NCBI GenBank assembly: GCA_018257865.1
Contig: JAEUBA010000009.1
Span: 1-64,000 of the forward strand
DNA length: 64,000 bases
Direction of reading: 5' to 3'
Source of the DNA: Stereocaulon alpinum
Taxonomy: Eukaryota > Ascomycota > Lecanoromycetes > Lecanorales > Stereocaulaceae
The notes under the pieces: generated by a model
Database searches by the model: none
What the model saw: the letters and a program-made list of their open reading frames with translations, nothing else
Told to the model about the DNA's origin: nothing
Made by a program: the position numbers and the translations under genes
In this document: one piece after another, positions 11,891 through 22,817 of the stretch
Numbering within the stretch: the stretch's first letter is position 1
How the letters are laid out: each line of letters begins with the position of its first letter

Positions 11891-12845
11891 CTAACACCGT
11901 GACATTATCTATGTATACTCCGATTGCGTGGTCCTTTACATATATTCTAAGGCTAACAATGCGGGCATAAGTCGTACAAAACAACTTTTCATCGCAGTAT
12001 ACGCGGAGTCTAGGAAAGTTGTTGACAGCGACAGCATTGTTTCAAGCCACTCATGTAAGGGAGTCTGCAAAGGGAGTCTGCAAAGCTTTACAACTGCAGC
12101 TAAACATTGCAGCAGCATCCTATTAGAAGTTCCTAGGACGTCGTTCTCCTTACGCTCCAATTGAACACCTGGTTAACTGGATGGATCCAGCCTCATAAGA
12201 TCCGAGGGCGCTGTCTTGAGATGACCTCTTCATGAGTTCTGAACCTCCATCGAATCAAGCTGAGGAGTACGTAATAATTCCGAATTACCCCAAACAACCT
12301 TACAATTTACTCATCGGCCTTATCGGACATACAACAGGTAGGTAATTCAAACATTGGGGGCGATACGCGAAATTGCGGCTGAGAAAGGCAAAACAGGTTA
12401 CAGGTCTCCTCCGCGAAAGTTTCAACAATGCAACGCCCCTTCATAGATCATTTAACTAAACTTAGAGTCGCAGTAAGACTGTTTCAGCTGATGATATGGG
12501 CTCGATGCCTACGAATCAAACACTGTCGCCGAAGTCAGCGCCCGCCGATATGGGAGGCCTTAACAGGGGGCTTGGCAAATCATTCGACTTACTGTGCCGA
12601 GCTGAAAACTACAACGGCACGGGCGAAATGAAATGTCTATATATGTCGAATCTACAAACTTCTTGTACAATTTCTGTATCTCAGTGGGCTTTTACTCATT
12701 GACAGGTAGCCACTTGCATTTGACAGAATAGCCATCGCCGCACTTTCCACTTCGACCAGCGCAATCCATCACTACCTCGTCTGAGCTACCTTTGGGCATC
12801 TCTTTTCTCGTCTTGCAACCTCATTAGCCAATTCCTAGTCAAAAC
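11891..12845. other. Intergenic region, no gene seen
   Basis: Base composition returns to normal here. Short open frames exist on both strands at 11928-12164, but they lack splice support, motifs and family resemblance. A small duplication of GGGAGTCTGCAAA occurs near 12058-12085. The final part, up to the ATG at 12846, is the presumed promoter and 5' UTR of the bestrophin-like gene. Confidence 0.6.
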
Positions 12846-14252
12846 ATGTCTGCCGCAACGACTATCCGCACGCAATGGTCTGATGAACAACCTAACCAGG
12901 ACAATGGGCTGAAAACACCACGCTTCGATGTCAACTCGCAGTCTCTATCCCCACGGGATCGGTCCCCAGACCCAAACCAACGCTTACGGCCACAGAACCG
13001 CCGTCATACCAGCATCAATATCGCCGAGTTCATAACCGAGCCACTTGATATAGAGAAACATTCCAAAGTGCCCTACTTTTTGCGTATGAGGGGAAGCATC
13101 GCCCCGCGAATGATTGTGCCACTGGTATTTGTCGCATGCTGGGCCACTATCATTACTTGCATATCGCAATTTGTGAAACCTTTGGTTGTGTCCAGTCTTC
13201 TTCTTACTGTCCTCGGTTTCGTTGTTGGACTTGGGATTTCGTTCCGCACATCTAGCGCATACGAGCGATATGTTGAAGGACGCAGATACTGGGGTCAGCT
13301 TATTCAAACGTCCCGAGACCTCTCACGGCATATCTGGATACATGTAAAGGAGCGCCATGAGGAGGACCCCGCCAAAGGCAAAGCAGACCTCCTTGGAAAG
13401 CTCACTGCCCTGAATTTGATAACCGCTTTTGCAGTCTCGCTCAAACGCAAACTTCGATTCGAACCCTTCACCAATTACGATGACCTTGAACAACTGGTAG
13501 CCCATCTTTCAACCTTTGCCGCCGAAGCTACCGAGACCGGCATGGCCCCTCACAAGGATCCTTCTATCCAGAAAGTAGTTGGAGCGTATCTGGGTCTCAC
13601 TATGGCGGAGTCGAACCCGCGAAAGTTGATCAACCGTTCCGAGAAGAATCTAGGCAATCTGCCTCTCGAGATCCTAACATACCTGTCGGCGTACATAGAC
13701 TTACTATTGTCCGAAGGTACACTGAGCAACGGTGTTCAAGAAGCTATGGTCATGGCTAACCTCGCCTCATTCAACGAGGTTCTCTCTGGCACAGAACGCA
13801 TCCTCAACACGCCTCTTCCCATCGCCTATTCTATTGCAATCAGCCAGATCACCTGGGTTTATGTCCTCGCCCTCCCATTCCAACTCTGGGACTCCCTCCA
13901 CTGGATTACCATCCCAGGAACGGTCATTGCGGCTTACATCATCCTTGGTATTGCCGCCATCGGCCGTGAGATCGAAGATCCTTTCGGCCATGATGTGAAC
14001 GATCTGCCGTTGGACACATTCTGCCGTCAAATTGCTGCTGAGATTGATGTTATCGCATCCAAGGCGCCGCCGAAGTCGGAGGATTTTATCAAGTCCCCAA
14101 AGAACCGCGTCCTCTATTCGTTAAGCTACGAGGCGTGGAACGCGAAGAGTACCAAGGACATTAGAGATACGTTGAAGTCGAAGGCCAATGCCACGCCAAC
14201 AAAGACTGAGTGCAGCCCTATGACGAAGGAACACATCCCGCATACGGTCTGA
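12846..14252 (+). CDS. Bestrophin/UPF0187-family membrane channel
   Basis: This single-exon 468-aa protein belongs to the bestrophin-like family of anion channels, expected in the plasma membrane or an internal membrane. The N-terminal 70 residues are polar and likely cytosolic. Hydrophobic segments lie at about 88-108 and 113-132. The conserved block FRTSSAYERYVEGRRYW follows at 133-149. Two more membrane segments lie at about 325-347 and 353-372, and the family signature IEDPFGHDVNDLPLD at 376-390. The ATG has a good fungal context (CAAAACATGTC), and length and domain order suit the family. It faces the Gypsy element upstream but shows no RIP damage. Ion selectivity cannot be read from sequence. 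Confidence 0.9.
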   Translation: MSAATTIRTQWSDEQPNQDNGLKTPRFDVNSQSLSPRDRSPDPNQRLRPQNRRHTSINIAEFITEPLDIEKHSKVPYFLRMRGSIAPRMIVPLVFVACWATIITCISQFVKPLVVSSLLLTVLGFVVGLGISFRTSSAYERYVEGRRYWGQLIQTSRDLSRHIWIHVKERHEEDPAKGKADLLGKLTALNLITAFAVSLKRKLRFEPFTNYDDLEQLVAHLSTFAAEATETGMAPHKDPSIQKVVGAYLGLTMAESNPRKLINRSEKNLGNLPLEILTYLSAYIDLLLSEGTLSNGVQEAMVMANLASFNEVLSGTERILNTPLPIAYSIAISQITWVYVLALPFQLWDSLHWITIPGTVIAAYIILGIAAIGREIEDPFGHDVNDLPLDTFCRQIAAEIDVIASKAPPKSEDFIKSPKNRVLYSLSYEAWNAKSTKDIRDTLKSKANATPTKTECSPMTKEHIPHTV

Positions 14253-15281
14253 GGGTATTCATCTATACATTTAACCGCTAGGTGTAGACTGCAGCAGATT
14301 GTCAACGAGGATGTGTCATATTCTCGCCACATCGCTTCGACCTATGCTGAAGTCCTTGAAAAAGCAAAGTAAGATAATCAGGGCTTGTTCTATTGCAGGA
14401 CTACACTAACCTTCATCGTATTGTTGGAGGCGGCATGGGAAATATCAATATAGTGTTACGGAAAACACCAGTACAGATTCCATGACCATGTCTGTGGGTT
14501 GCAAACGCATTAGTATTAGTCACAAGCAGCAATTAGCAGAATAGATCGCTTAGGCGACTTTTCCACCTGCATTCGGACTTCCTACTGTGTTCCACCTTCC
14601 AAGTATTCCGCCCTCTTTGTGGCGGCCGCGGTGGCCGCCTCGAGGAAGAGAGGTTAAAGTAGTCCTCGTCTATGCTTTTTTAGAAACTTGCATCGACACG
14701 ACCCATATTGTCTACCTCCACAAGCAAACCTACTAGGTGCTGTGTTGTGCAATTCATTGACGGCTCCGAGCTTAGGCGTCATTTTGAAAACCCAACACAG
14801 GCTCAGAACTTGTACCTTTCCGATGTAGTCTCGAAGCTTCCTCCCAGTAAAAACGTGGCGTAAATTTGTATATTAGAACACGATGTCCTGAGCTCCGCCT
14901 GCTCACAACATCGTAACAATGATTAATAGTGTTCTCAGGATAGCAGTGCGGTCTCGGGTTTGCAAGCCGTTTCCAGTTTCCGTTCCAGAGGTCATTGTTG
15001 CAAGGCTCTTTCACGCCTCGGGCTATCACTCGTCGTTTGATCGAGACCCGATGAGTAGTGCAGAGTGTAAGCGCAGCTACACTTTATAGGTGCAAGTGGC
15101 GTGGCTCTCCTTGCATCAACGCAGCAAGCTATATCACAGACGGGGCTAATACTTGTATTAATTAGGTTGTTATACTACTGCTGAAGAAGGAAGCAGCCAG
15201 CTTGATGTGGTTACCTGCCAACCGTACAGAACACTTTCCTTATAACAGTACGTCCTCCACTCTCTGCAAATCGCAAATACG
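14253..15281. other. Intergenic region, no gene seen
   Basis: About 1 kb separates the 3' ends of the bestrophin-like and hydrolase genes. A minus-strand open frame at 14772-15029 has no family resemblance. A GC-rich run near 14620-14645 contains NotI- and SfiI-like sites. I see no RNA gene or repeat. Confidence 0.55.
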
Positions 15282-16397
15282 CTAGGTACCATTCTCTGAG
15301 ATCCACTCATCAGCAAGCTTCATAGCATGTTCTGCTTCTGACACAAAGCCTGTCAAACTGCCAACATTGAGAAAAGCATGATTTGCGTAAGGCTCTATGT
15401 GGATCTCCACCTTGTTTCCTTTGTGCTCCTTCATATTCTCAACGAACTGAATTGCTTGATCATGGAGAGTCTCCACACCACCAACACATATCCACAAACG
15501 TGTTTGTGTTGGGAACGAATTTCTGAGTGGTGATATATATGGATCTTCTGCACGCATCGACCTAGGTACGTACGTGTTCGCTCCCCAGGAGGTGAAGTTT
15601 CCCGGCAAATAATCTGTGGAGTAGTTCCTGTTCCGTTCCATGTTTACTGGATCATGCGCGGAGACAAGGTCTAGCCATGGGCTACAAAGTACTGCAGCCG
15701 CTGGGTGAGGGAGAATGTCATCTTCGTCCTTAATGTACCGTAGCAGAGCGACGGCGAGATTGCCGCCACATGAATCTCCGGCCACGATAATGTCTCTGGC
15801 CTGGTTGCCGCGATCGAGAAGATACTGGTAGGCCGTTACAGCGTCTTGAAGCGCGGCCGGGAATTGACAGCCTGGGTTACTGGAGAGCCTGTACGAAAGG
15901 GATAAGACATTTGCGTTCAGATTTTCTGCGAGAATCTTGCCCGGAAAAGCACTCCATGATGATCGGCCCTCGCCTACTACGAAGGCCCCGCCGTGGAAGT
16001 AGAGCACGACTCTTGTTGTATGGCTAGGGTTGCGCTCACGAAAACTCGAAAACCAAGTTCCTCCAGTAACGGCTGGACGAACGGGAGTATCCGCTATTAC
16101 TCCACGATAGATGTCCTTTTCTGCAGGTTTGATTGTAATGAATCGCTCTCCTTCAACGGCTGGCTCAAGCCTGAGTGGTGTATACACTTTCAAAAGAGAA
16201 GAGTGGTAAAGAAACAATCGCAACAAGCGATTGCTGATGGCTTGATGATATGTCCATTTTGGATGCTGACGCAGTCGTGTAGGTCTGTAGTAGATGAGCC
16301 AGAAAGGTAGCTGAACTAACGTCCAACTGATTGCAGCAATCGCCCAGATTGTTTTACCTGGGCGACTAGTGACTAGGGTTTGAGCTAATTTGGCCAT
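15282..16397 (-). CDS. Alpha/beta hydrolase (hormone-sensitive-lipase-type esterase)
   Basis: This intronless 371-aa enzyme of the alpha/beta hydrolase-3 class hydrolyses carboxylic esters. The oxyanion motif HGGAF lies at about 135-139 and the nucleophile in GDSCGG with Ser at about 209. The catalytic acid is probably Asp in LHDQA at about 313, and the catalytic His is in ANHAF at about 340. A hydrophobic segment at about 15-38 suggests an N-terminal membrane anchor rather than a cleaved signal, since charged residues follow. The ATG at 16397 is chosen; the codon before it is GTG. Substrate is unknown. It lies beside an unrelated rhodopsin-domain gene, and no biosynthetic cluster is evident. 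Confidence 0.88.
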   Translation of the reverse strand: MAKLAQTLVTSRPGKTIWAIAAISWTLVQLPFWLIYYRPTRLRQHPKWTYHQAISNRLLRLFLYHSSLLKVYTPLRLEPAVEGERFITIKPAEKDIYRGVIADTPVRPAVTGGTWFSSFRERNPSHTTRVVLYFHGGAFVVGEGRSSWSAFPGKILAENLNANVLSLSYRLSSNPGCQFPAALQDAVTAYQYLLDRGNQARDIIVAGDSCGGNLAVALLRYIKDEDDILPHPAAAVLCSPWLDLVSAHDPVNMERNRNYSTDYLPGNFTSWGANTYVPRSMRAEDPYISPLRNSFPTQTRLWICVGGVETLHDQAIQFVENMKEHKGNKVEIHIEPYANHAFLNVGSLTGFVSEAEHAMKLADEWISENGT

Positions 16398-17179
16398 CAC
16401 GTAGCAATTGAGAATGAGGAGATGTCAGAGCTGTGATATACTGCTGGATGAATTCATCTCGGCGGGGTTGCACGCCTAGGGTCCAAGAATTCGGGGAGCT
16501 GCATAAATTGATTGGACTACGCAAGGATTACTGCAAACGGGAAGTGCCAAAGGTTTACAGCAAGCCTGAAAGATTATACTTTATGGTAATCGCTACCGTT
16601 TCAACCGACGGTCAAGGTCGTAATCCTCGTTGGGCCAGATGTACATGAGTTATACCCGACTATTCTTTGTACGGACGAAATCACCGTTGCATGAAATCTA
16701 TTGCAGTACGCTGATGTCACCAAAGATGTCCCGACCTCGATACGTCTTGACGTATGTCGTACAGTTCCCAAGATCGACACAAGAACTACAGTGTCCCGTA
16801 ATAAGCAATTACTGTAATCACATCAGCAATTCCGCACTTTCGCAACTTTAACATTTTACGCTAAACTTCAGAGCTTTTCCCCAGATCCCCTAGAGCTAAC
16901 CCCTAGAGTTTGTCCCGGAGTACTACTAGAGCCTTCCTAGACCAACTTATTACGGGACACCGTTACAACCTTCTAGCTAACAACACTGAGATTGGTCGAC
17001 ATCGAGGATCACCATCTTACGTCTTCGACTACATTCTTATATCTTCAATATGACTCATAAAGACTTCCACCGCTGGTAGCATAACTTCCATGCTCGTACA
17101 AGCTTTGATTAGATGTAGAGGGTCATCCCCAAGGTTCTCACGTTAAGTCCCTCAACCATGTTCTTTCAGATAGCTGATC
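16398..17179. other. Intergenic region upstream of the hydrolase
   Basis: This stretch holds the promoter of the minus-strand hydrolase gene, a small inverted-repeat element at 16789-16963, and the 3' flank of the rhodopsin-domain gene. No coding sequence is supported. Confidence 0.55.
16789..16963. mobile_element. MITE-like 175-bp inverted-repeat element
   Basis: The left end reads CAGTGTCCCGTAATAAG and the reverse complement of the right end reads ACGGTGTCCCGTAATAAG. The shared core is GTGTCCCGTAATAAG. TA dinucleotides flank both ends (16787-16788 and 16964-16965), as in Tc1/mariner-type insertion. There is no coding capacity, so it would be non-autonomous. Confidence 0.6.
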
Positions 17180-18475
17180 TCAAACAAGGTCCCCCTTGAC
17201 CAATAAATCACCGCTTTCTGAGTCTGTATGCGTTTCCATTGTATTGGTGTATCTGATTTTCGCAGACTTTGGCGGTGTTATGTGTCCTTGAGATGAGACA
17301 GGTAAGCTGTGGAAGACGTGTCTCTCCTTTTGAGTGAGCGCATAGGCGTCCCTAGAGCTGGCGGCACCGTGATCGGCTCTCTTGGACCACTTGCCGTACG
17401 AGCCATAGGAGAGAATTTTGGGTACAACATGTTGTAACAAAGGACGCAAGGTTGGGAGGCAAGCACTTATGACGGCGGTATCGACTTCGATAACGCTCCA
17501 TATGACGACCTCGTAATAGCTCCCTAAATGGCGTGAGTTGCCGAGATCTTTACATATTTGTATAGTATGGTAGGGATATCCTACATGTAATATCTTCTTG
17601 ATTCATCCCGAGCAAGAAGTAGAGACGGACACCGCTTGAGATGCACACACTGAAACTGTCAGAAAGGCATACTTTGCCACTGATGCAGGCACTCACAATC
17701 CGCCAATTAAGAACAGAGCTGAGACAGCGAATTTGCGTCTAGCGGAAATCTGCAAATTCCAGACCTTCCTCATTGGCAGCGCGAGAATAATGACATCCAT
17801 GCAGATATTCGGTATAGAATTCCCCAGCCAGAATTGACGGGTCTTGATACAAGTGGAGGGCTTCGTGAAATCCCAGAAGCCATGTACAGGTTTGCATGAG
17901 AATATAGAAACCAAGATTAACGCGATACCCCAGCCGAGAACGCACGCTCCAATTATGTTTGTGGCAATGGCAAATCTGTTACCTGGGAAGATGGAGCGGT
18001 AGAGGAGGAGAATCGAGATCTTGATCGCAACCAGCGTAATGGTGTACAGTATCTCAGCGGCGAAAGTGCCCTCGAATAGCCATTAGCATGAGTTGCAGCC
18101 AAGCCAGGGAAACCAACTTGTAATATCTTCTTCACGTTTCCTACTGGTACTACCTCGACATGCTTGCCTAGTCCTAGCTTTAAGGCTAGGGACTTTCCCT
18201 ATGTAAGCAGATTACGACCCACGATTATACTACTAAGACCGTGGTGAGAGAGCATGCTTGCCTATGTAAAGGACTATTGTTATTCCCCAAGCCGTAATCC
18301 ATCCCAGGATGATGGTGTAGTCCGATGGGCCCAAGGCTACTCTCTTTAATCTTCTGGCAGTCAGACGCCCAATTAATGCAACGGTCGCTAATACCGCTAT
18401 CACGGTGATGGCTCGGTTCACTTCCGGGCCACGATTGATGTTGAGGTTGATGGCTGGGGGTGGAGCTGCTGCCAT
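17180..18475 (-). CDS. Rhodopsin-domain integral membrane protein (fungal seven-TM family)
   Basis: Five exons (18475-18262, 18173-18118, 18070-17697, 17655-17585, 17523-17180) give 352 aa with no internal stop. The protein fits the fungal rhodopsin-domain family, related to Pth11-like receptors. It shows the early basic/LGPSDY block and then LGKHVEVVP. Next come ILYTITLVAIK, CKPVHGFWD, GNSIPNICMDV, NQEDITW and finally IWSVIEVDTAVISACLPTLRP. About seven hydrophobic segments precede a polar C-terminal tail of roughly 80 residues. Introns 2-4 are ordinary GT-AG (47, 41 and 61 bp). Intron 1 (18174-18261, 88 bp) uses a GC donor, AG|GCAAGC; no GT donor restores the conserved GLGKH motif. An in-frame ATG 27 bases upstream (18502) is possible but less likely. 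Ligand and pathway are unknown. Confidence 0.85.
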
Positions 18476-19539
18476 AAGAGATGATGAACAGAACCAATGC
18501 AAAATCGATTTGTGTTGAGCGCTCCAAATTCTCTGATTGACACGGAGTCAGATAAGTATCGATGTGTTGGTGAAGCACATCTAACAGAGAGTCCGCTCCT
18601 ACGCTTTTAGCATACAGAATCATTGTGGAGGACCTCCAACACACCACCTGAATGTAGATGCTGAGGAACAAAAGCTGCTATGCCGCATGTACCAGATCAC
18701 ATTAGGACCACCGAGCCTAACAGCAGGGTGTGCTTGAGTTGATCCTACCGCCCGCAGCCTTTAGCGCACCAATCATCAAGCCAAGAATCATTGTGGAGGA
18801 CCTGCAACACACCACCTGATTGTAGATACTGAGAAACAAAAGCTGCTATGCCGCATGCATCGCAGATCACATTAGGATCTCCGAGCTGAACAGCAGGGTT
18901 TGCTTGAGCTGATCCTGGCTACATCTGGTAGACGTTGCGACACGAGTCTCGCACAACCTAATCAGATCTTGCTTTGAAGTTATCATATCCGGGCCTCTTT
19001 AATGCATTTGATTTTGATGTAAAATGCTTTCGCCATGCGTGTCTACTTGTACGATCAGCAGTGAGAGCCAGTGACGGGCCGTGCAAGACCAATTGTGACC
19101 CCTCCGCCTTGCCCTATGCTGTCTGCTTCTGGCTGTCCTACTCCGTCTGTACCTGGACCCAACCAGACACTTTTACCCTCCCAACCCTATATGCTCGTCT
19201 TTCGATATAAATTATCTGGCACCGAGTTTTCGAGATGTCTATCAAGTCGAACACGAAGGAAAGTCCTCTCAAAGCGCTGTTCAAGGACGGCCCCGCAACT
19301 GCGGGGCCTCCATCGATCTGCGCCGTAGAAGCTTTCTGCGAGCCACAAAACTGCTTGCCGTGTCACCCTTGCTCTCGACGCTACTGCATGTTTACGGCGT
19401 CGAATTCTTCAGACCAGCAGTACACTGAAGAGTACCTAGTGATCTAATCAAGGGTATGTGGACATCAAAACAGTAAAGCTAAATCACTGTGACTCAGCTG
19501 CGAAGAGAGTATACTTTCGTTGTCGTCCCAGGTAGAACG
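18476..19539. other. Intergenic region with local duplication
   Basis: Upstream of the rhodopsin-domain gene lies a 131/133-bp imperfect direct duplication, listed separately. A 70-codon Cys-rich frame at 19235-19447 (plus) begins with an ATG and follows an AT-rich patch. It has no recognisable family, so I do not call it a gene. Confidence 0.5.
18616..18916. repeat. Imperfect direct duplication of about 131 bp
   Basis: Copy 1 spans 18616-18746 and copy 2 spans 18784-18916. Both open with AGAATCATTGTGGAGGACCT and share AACAAAAGCTGCTATGCCGCATG. Differences are scattered substitutions plus a 2-bp length change. There is no RIP bias, fitting a repeat too short for RIP. Function is unknown. Confidence 0.85.
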
Positions 19540-21350
19540 CATATTGACGACAGCATGCTTCACTAATCTGTCACCCTCGACAAAGTTGTCAGTCGTCTGA
19601 AACTCGGGTTCCCTCTATCTTCCTTGCTGAAAGGTGGTATCCCTTTTACCGACGGTCGAGCCTTTTGCAAGGCCAAAATCTAGAAGAAAGACCGTATTCG
19701 CGAGTATAAGCATCATCTCGGAGTATGCTAACCCTTTCCCTGCACATGAGCGCGGGCCAATGGTGAAGGGACAGAACGCAGATTTTGCCAGCGTGATGTT
19801 ATACTCTGTCGCCTCTTTCTTGTCATCAATCAGCCACCGAGAAGGCTTAAAGGTCCAGGGATCAGGATAATATTTAGGATGATGGTGAAGGGCGTAGTGT
19901 CAGACACCGAGATCTACGTCCGCGGGAAAGCATTGCCCGTCAATGTGAACGCCACCGGGAAGTACTTCACGTGCCAAAGGGCCTGGTAAGGAAGGAAATA
20001 ATCGTAATGTTCCGTCCAAGCAAGCACGGAGGTATTGACAAGATCTTAATCTTGACCCAAAGCAAATCTCTTCCACAGTCTCGAAGGTTTCGCGTATTTC
20101 GGCAACTAGCCTATCCTGAGTGTCGGGACAGTGGAGACAGTAGAAGATCGTGCTGGCAAGGGCAGTGGTCATCTTGTCCGATGCTGCAACTTGGTCAAAA
20201 TGGTTTCTAGCAGCTAGAACTGCCGCTGACCAGCAATGATCAAAAGACCACCTTCGCTGACAAGTCCAGGCCCTGTTGAAGCTCCTGCCATTCGGTGGGC
20301 CTTTCGCCTTCATCATGGCCGCATAGATATCTCTATGCTCGTGAGCCCCACCTTCCGCTACTATACGAGCGTCCAAATGTGCCTTGCTAAATGCTTTGAA
20401 TTTCTTGATTCCGTCGATCTGTCTTCGGAAGTATAATCTGTCTAACTTAGCATTCAGTAACCAAGGCATAGATCCCACCTAGACAAATGTAGGTAAACTC
20501 CAAATCCTTAGAATGATCACCACATACAATCCTGAGAACCCATTCCCAACAATTGCAGACCTTCAGAGACGAGAGGCATTGCTTCACACCGGGAATTTAC
20601 TTACAACATAAGCACCAGCGGAAGCTTCCTGAAAGCGTTGCGTAGGATCTCGATATTGTTCACTATTACGAAGATCCATGTTCCGCCCAAAGACGACATC
20701 GCCCATGATGTCGAAAGTCAAACGGCTGAAGCAAGCGGACACATCCTTCACACTACTCCAGCTCAGGATTTATACCTCGCTTCTCGCTATCAGAAAGCAG
20801 ATTGCTGAAGGTATGTATGTTTCTCAACATGGCATTTTCCAGAGGCTTCAGCGTGCTTGTTGTAAGTGCTTGTGACATTATACGCCGGTTGGACGCATGA
20901 TACTCTCGATCGATAATTGAAAAAGTATTTGGGGTGTCGGAAGCTGTGCCGAATACCTTGTAGAATTCGGACTTCTGGGTGCTGGCTTTGAGACTATAGA
21001 TGTCTTTCAAGGCTGTATCGCTGCATACGGAAACAGAGTTGAGACCAAACCGTACAAATTTACCTGCAGTGTATCAATCAAGATGGTCGTTACTAGGGTG
21101 TCTAGAATAGACCGTATTTCTAGTGAAAATGAAAAAATCGAGATGGCGATCTCCTTTTCATACGTAGTAGACACTATACCAATCTGTGACTCTAGCCAAG
21201 AGAGGCCCCGTATACCGCGCAAGTAGGTAAAATTTCAAATGATAAGTTATTGTTATAGTAGCCTTGAGTAGCCCATCCTTAGCAATGACAAGTCCAGGTT
21301 GACGCTCGTAACGCTTGTGCATACGTAGATCAAATCCCACATGAGTTCAT
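19540..21350 (-). pseudogene. Cytochrome P450 monooxygenase pseudogene
   Basis: Read from the right, the fragments match a microsomal fungal P450. A GPLLARVTDWYSVYY block is followed by KGDRHLD, then KFVRFGLN and ALKDIYSLKA. Then come LTFDIMGDVVFG, an oxygen-binding helix region (LVSEGGLLIIA joined by an intron to SDKMTTALAS) and a degenerate ETLR-type region. FKPSRW and the heme-binding loop FTIGPRSCAGKG close the series. Breaks: TGA at 21160-21158 replaces the Trp usual in the YxxWKGDRHLD motif; TGA at 19902-19900 interrupts just before HYALHHHP; frames change near 20765 and near 20265. Several splice sites remain intact (GTAAGT donor near 20610), so decay looks recent. The 3' end is uncertain. 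The subfamily cannot be assigned; the block order resembles benzoate-4-hydroxylase-like fungal P450s. Confidence 0.85.
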
Positions 21351-22026
21351 GGCTACGAAGTGGAGTCCTAAGCCCTAAGTAGAAAGTAAATGAGTCATGC
21401 TATAAGCCAAAAATTGCAATGTAATAAGTATGGAAGAACAATCAACAACGGCATCAAAACCTAGGAAGCCTTGTCGATAGGAAAATCAGCCGGCTTCACC
21501 AACCTCGAATCTCAAAGTTTCGAGGCATAAGTATTTTATGGTGTGTAGACGAATTACTGTTTATCGAGAGATAAGGGCGTAAATCCCTCATAAGCCGAAG
21601 ATACAGTATATGTAACAGCATAGGTAGATACTAGGAACGTCATTCGTACTCTTTAGTGCATATGCTGATAAGCTCACGTTCTCCAATAATACATCAGCGT
21701 CACTGACCTGTGCATTGACGATCCACGACGCCATTTTGTATGCGCGTCTTAGCTGATCTGGGAGTTGAAGACCGATCTAGCAATGATCATTGTTATTGTG
21801 GGGCTTCGGAGTGGAGTTCGACTCAGGACAGTCCCCGTCCACACTCACCTTTGCCACCAAAGAATTATGCAATAAGCCTTATACGTCACTAATGTCTGCA
21901 GTACGTGTACCCTGTGTGGGGTAACTCCCCTAGGGACAGGCCCCTTCGCTTGCTGCCGACAGGCTCCCGTCCATACTGGTTGCGCAACATACGCCATATA
22001 CGTCGCCGCCGCACTACTACGTATAT
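21351..22026. other. Intergenic region, no gene seen
   Basis: Normal-composition DNA lies between the P450 pseudogene and the Copia element. From about 21980 it becomes the left fragment of the short repeat into which the Copia inserted. The last five bases, TATAT at 22022-22026, are the left target-site duplication. Confidence 0.6.
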
Positions 22027-22251
22027 CGTTAGAATAAGTGGTGAAAACTATGGTGGATGAGGCCTACTTAGCAATGCTTGGCAGGCTCGCTTAGCTAGCC
22101 TACTAGGGCTAGGGCTCGCCAAGGCCTCTATGCGCGTACTAGATAAAATCTCTACATATAATTCTATCTAGCTGCAATACCTCTAATAGCAATAGATTAT
22201 TCTACCCTAAATTAATAACCAATTAGTTAATAGCTTACTAATATTCTAAAG
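22027..22251 (+). repeat. 5' LTR of the Copia element
   Basis: This 225-bp LTR matches 33861-34085 without length change. The first half (to about 22100) retains GTGG and GATGAGG and is less mutated than the rest. The sequence after it, GGTTATAAGCC, is a plausible primer-binding site. Confidence 0.88.
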
Positions 22252-22544
22252 GGTTATAAGCCTAGGTTCTATAACCCGTTAGCGTTAAATTACTACTTAG
22301 AAAGAAATACTATATACCTATTAACTAGAGGGTTAAAGAAAATTTCGAAACTAAAATCTAACCCCCCTATAACTAAAGAAGAACCTAATACTAGTAGATA
22401 CTAAAGACTTAATACTAAGATAGACTCCTTATCGTCTAATAAGGTACTACTAAAGGGGGTTCGTAATTAGCTATAGTTTAAGTAATAGATAACCTTAGTA
22501 TTTAAAGTCTAAAAGGTATAGGACGTAGTCTTAGGAAGGAAGAA

Positions 22545-22817
22545 TGTTACGGCTCGCCTAGAGGTGATCGTAGGAGAAGGCAGCTTTGAAGAAAACCACC
22601 TTGTATTAGGATTTAGCTAATAGGCTACGCTTAGTATCTAGAAAATAGGACGAAGAAGAAAGGAAAGAGCTAGTAAGCTTATAAGCTTAAATACCCTTAG
22701 GGCTAGCTCGCCGCTAGTCCCTATCTAAGAACCGTATTAACTAGTATACTAAGCTATCTCTATACTAATACGCTACCTCTATACTAGTAGCAGGGCCTCT
22801 AGATTAGGATTATAATA
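22545..22817 (-). repeat. Left LTR of nested Gypsy element 2
   Basis: This 273-bp LTR starts TGTTACGGCTCG and ends in RIP-altered ATAATA. In transcription sense it is the 3' LTR. It is followed by the C-run that marks the minus-strand polypurine tract. Confidence 0.9.

Noticed and set aside
11928..12164. Overlapping 74-78-codon frames on both strands
   Set aside because: No motif, no splice model and mutual overlap on opposite strands; most likely chance frames.
14620..14645. GC-rich run with NotI- and SfiI-like sites resembling a cloning polylinker
   Set aside because: No flanking vector sequence and the match to any known polylinker is partial; native GC-rich sequence is simpler.
19235..19447. 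70-codon Cys-rich frame (possible small secreted protein)
   Set aside because: No hydrophobic signal peptide at its start and no family resemblance; Cys spacing is irregular.
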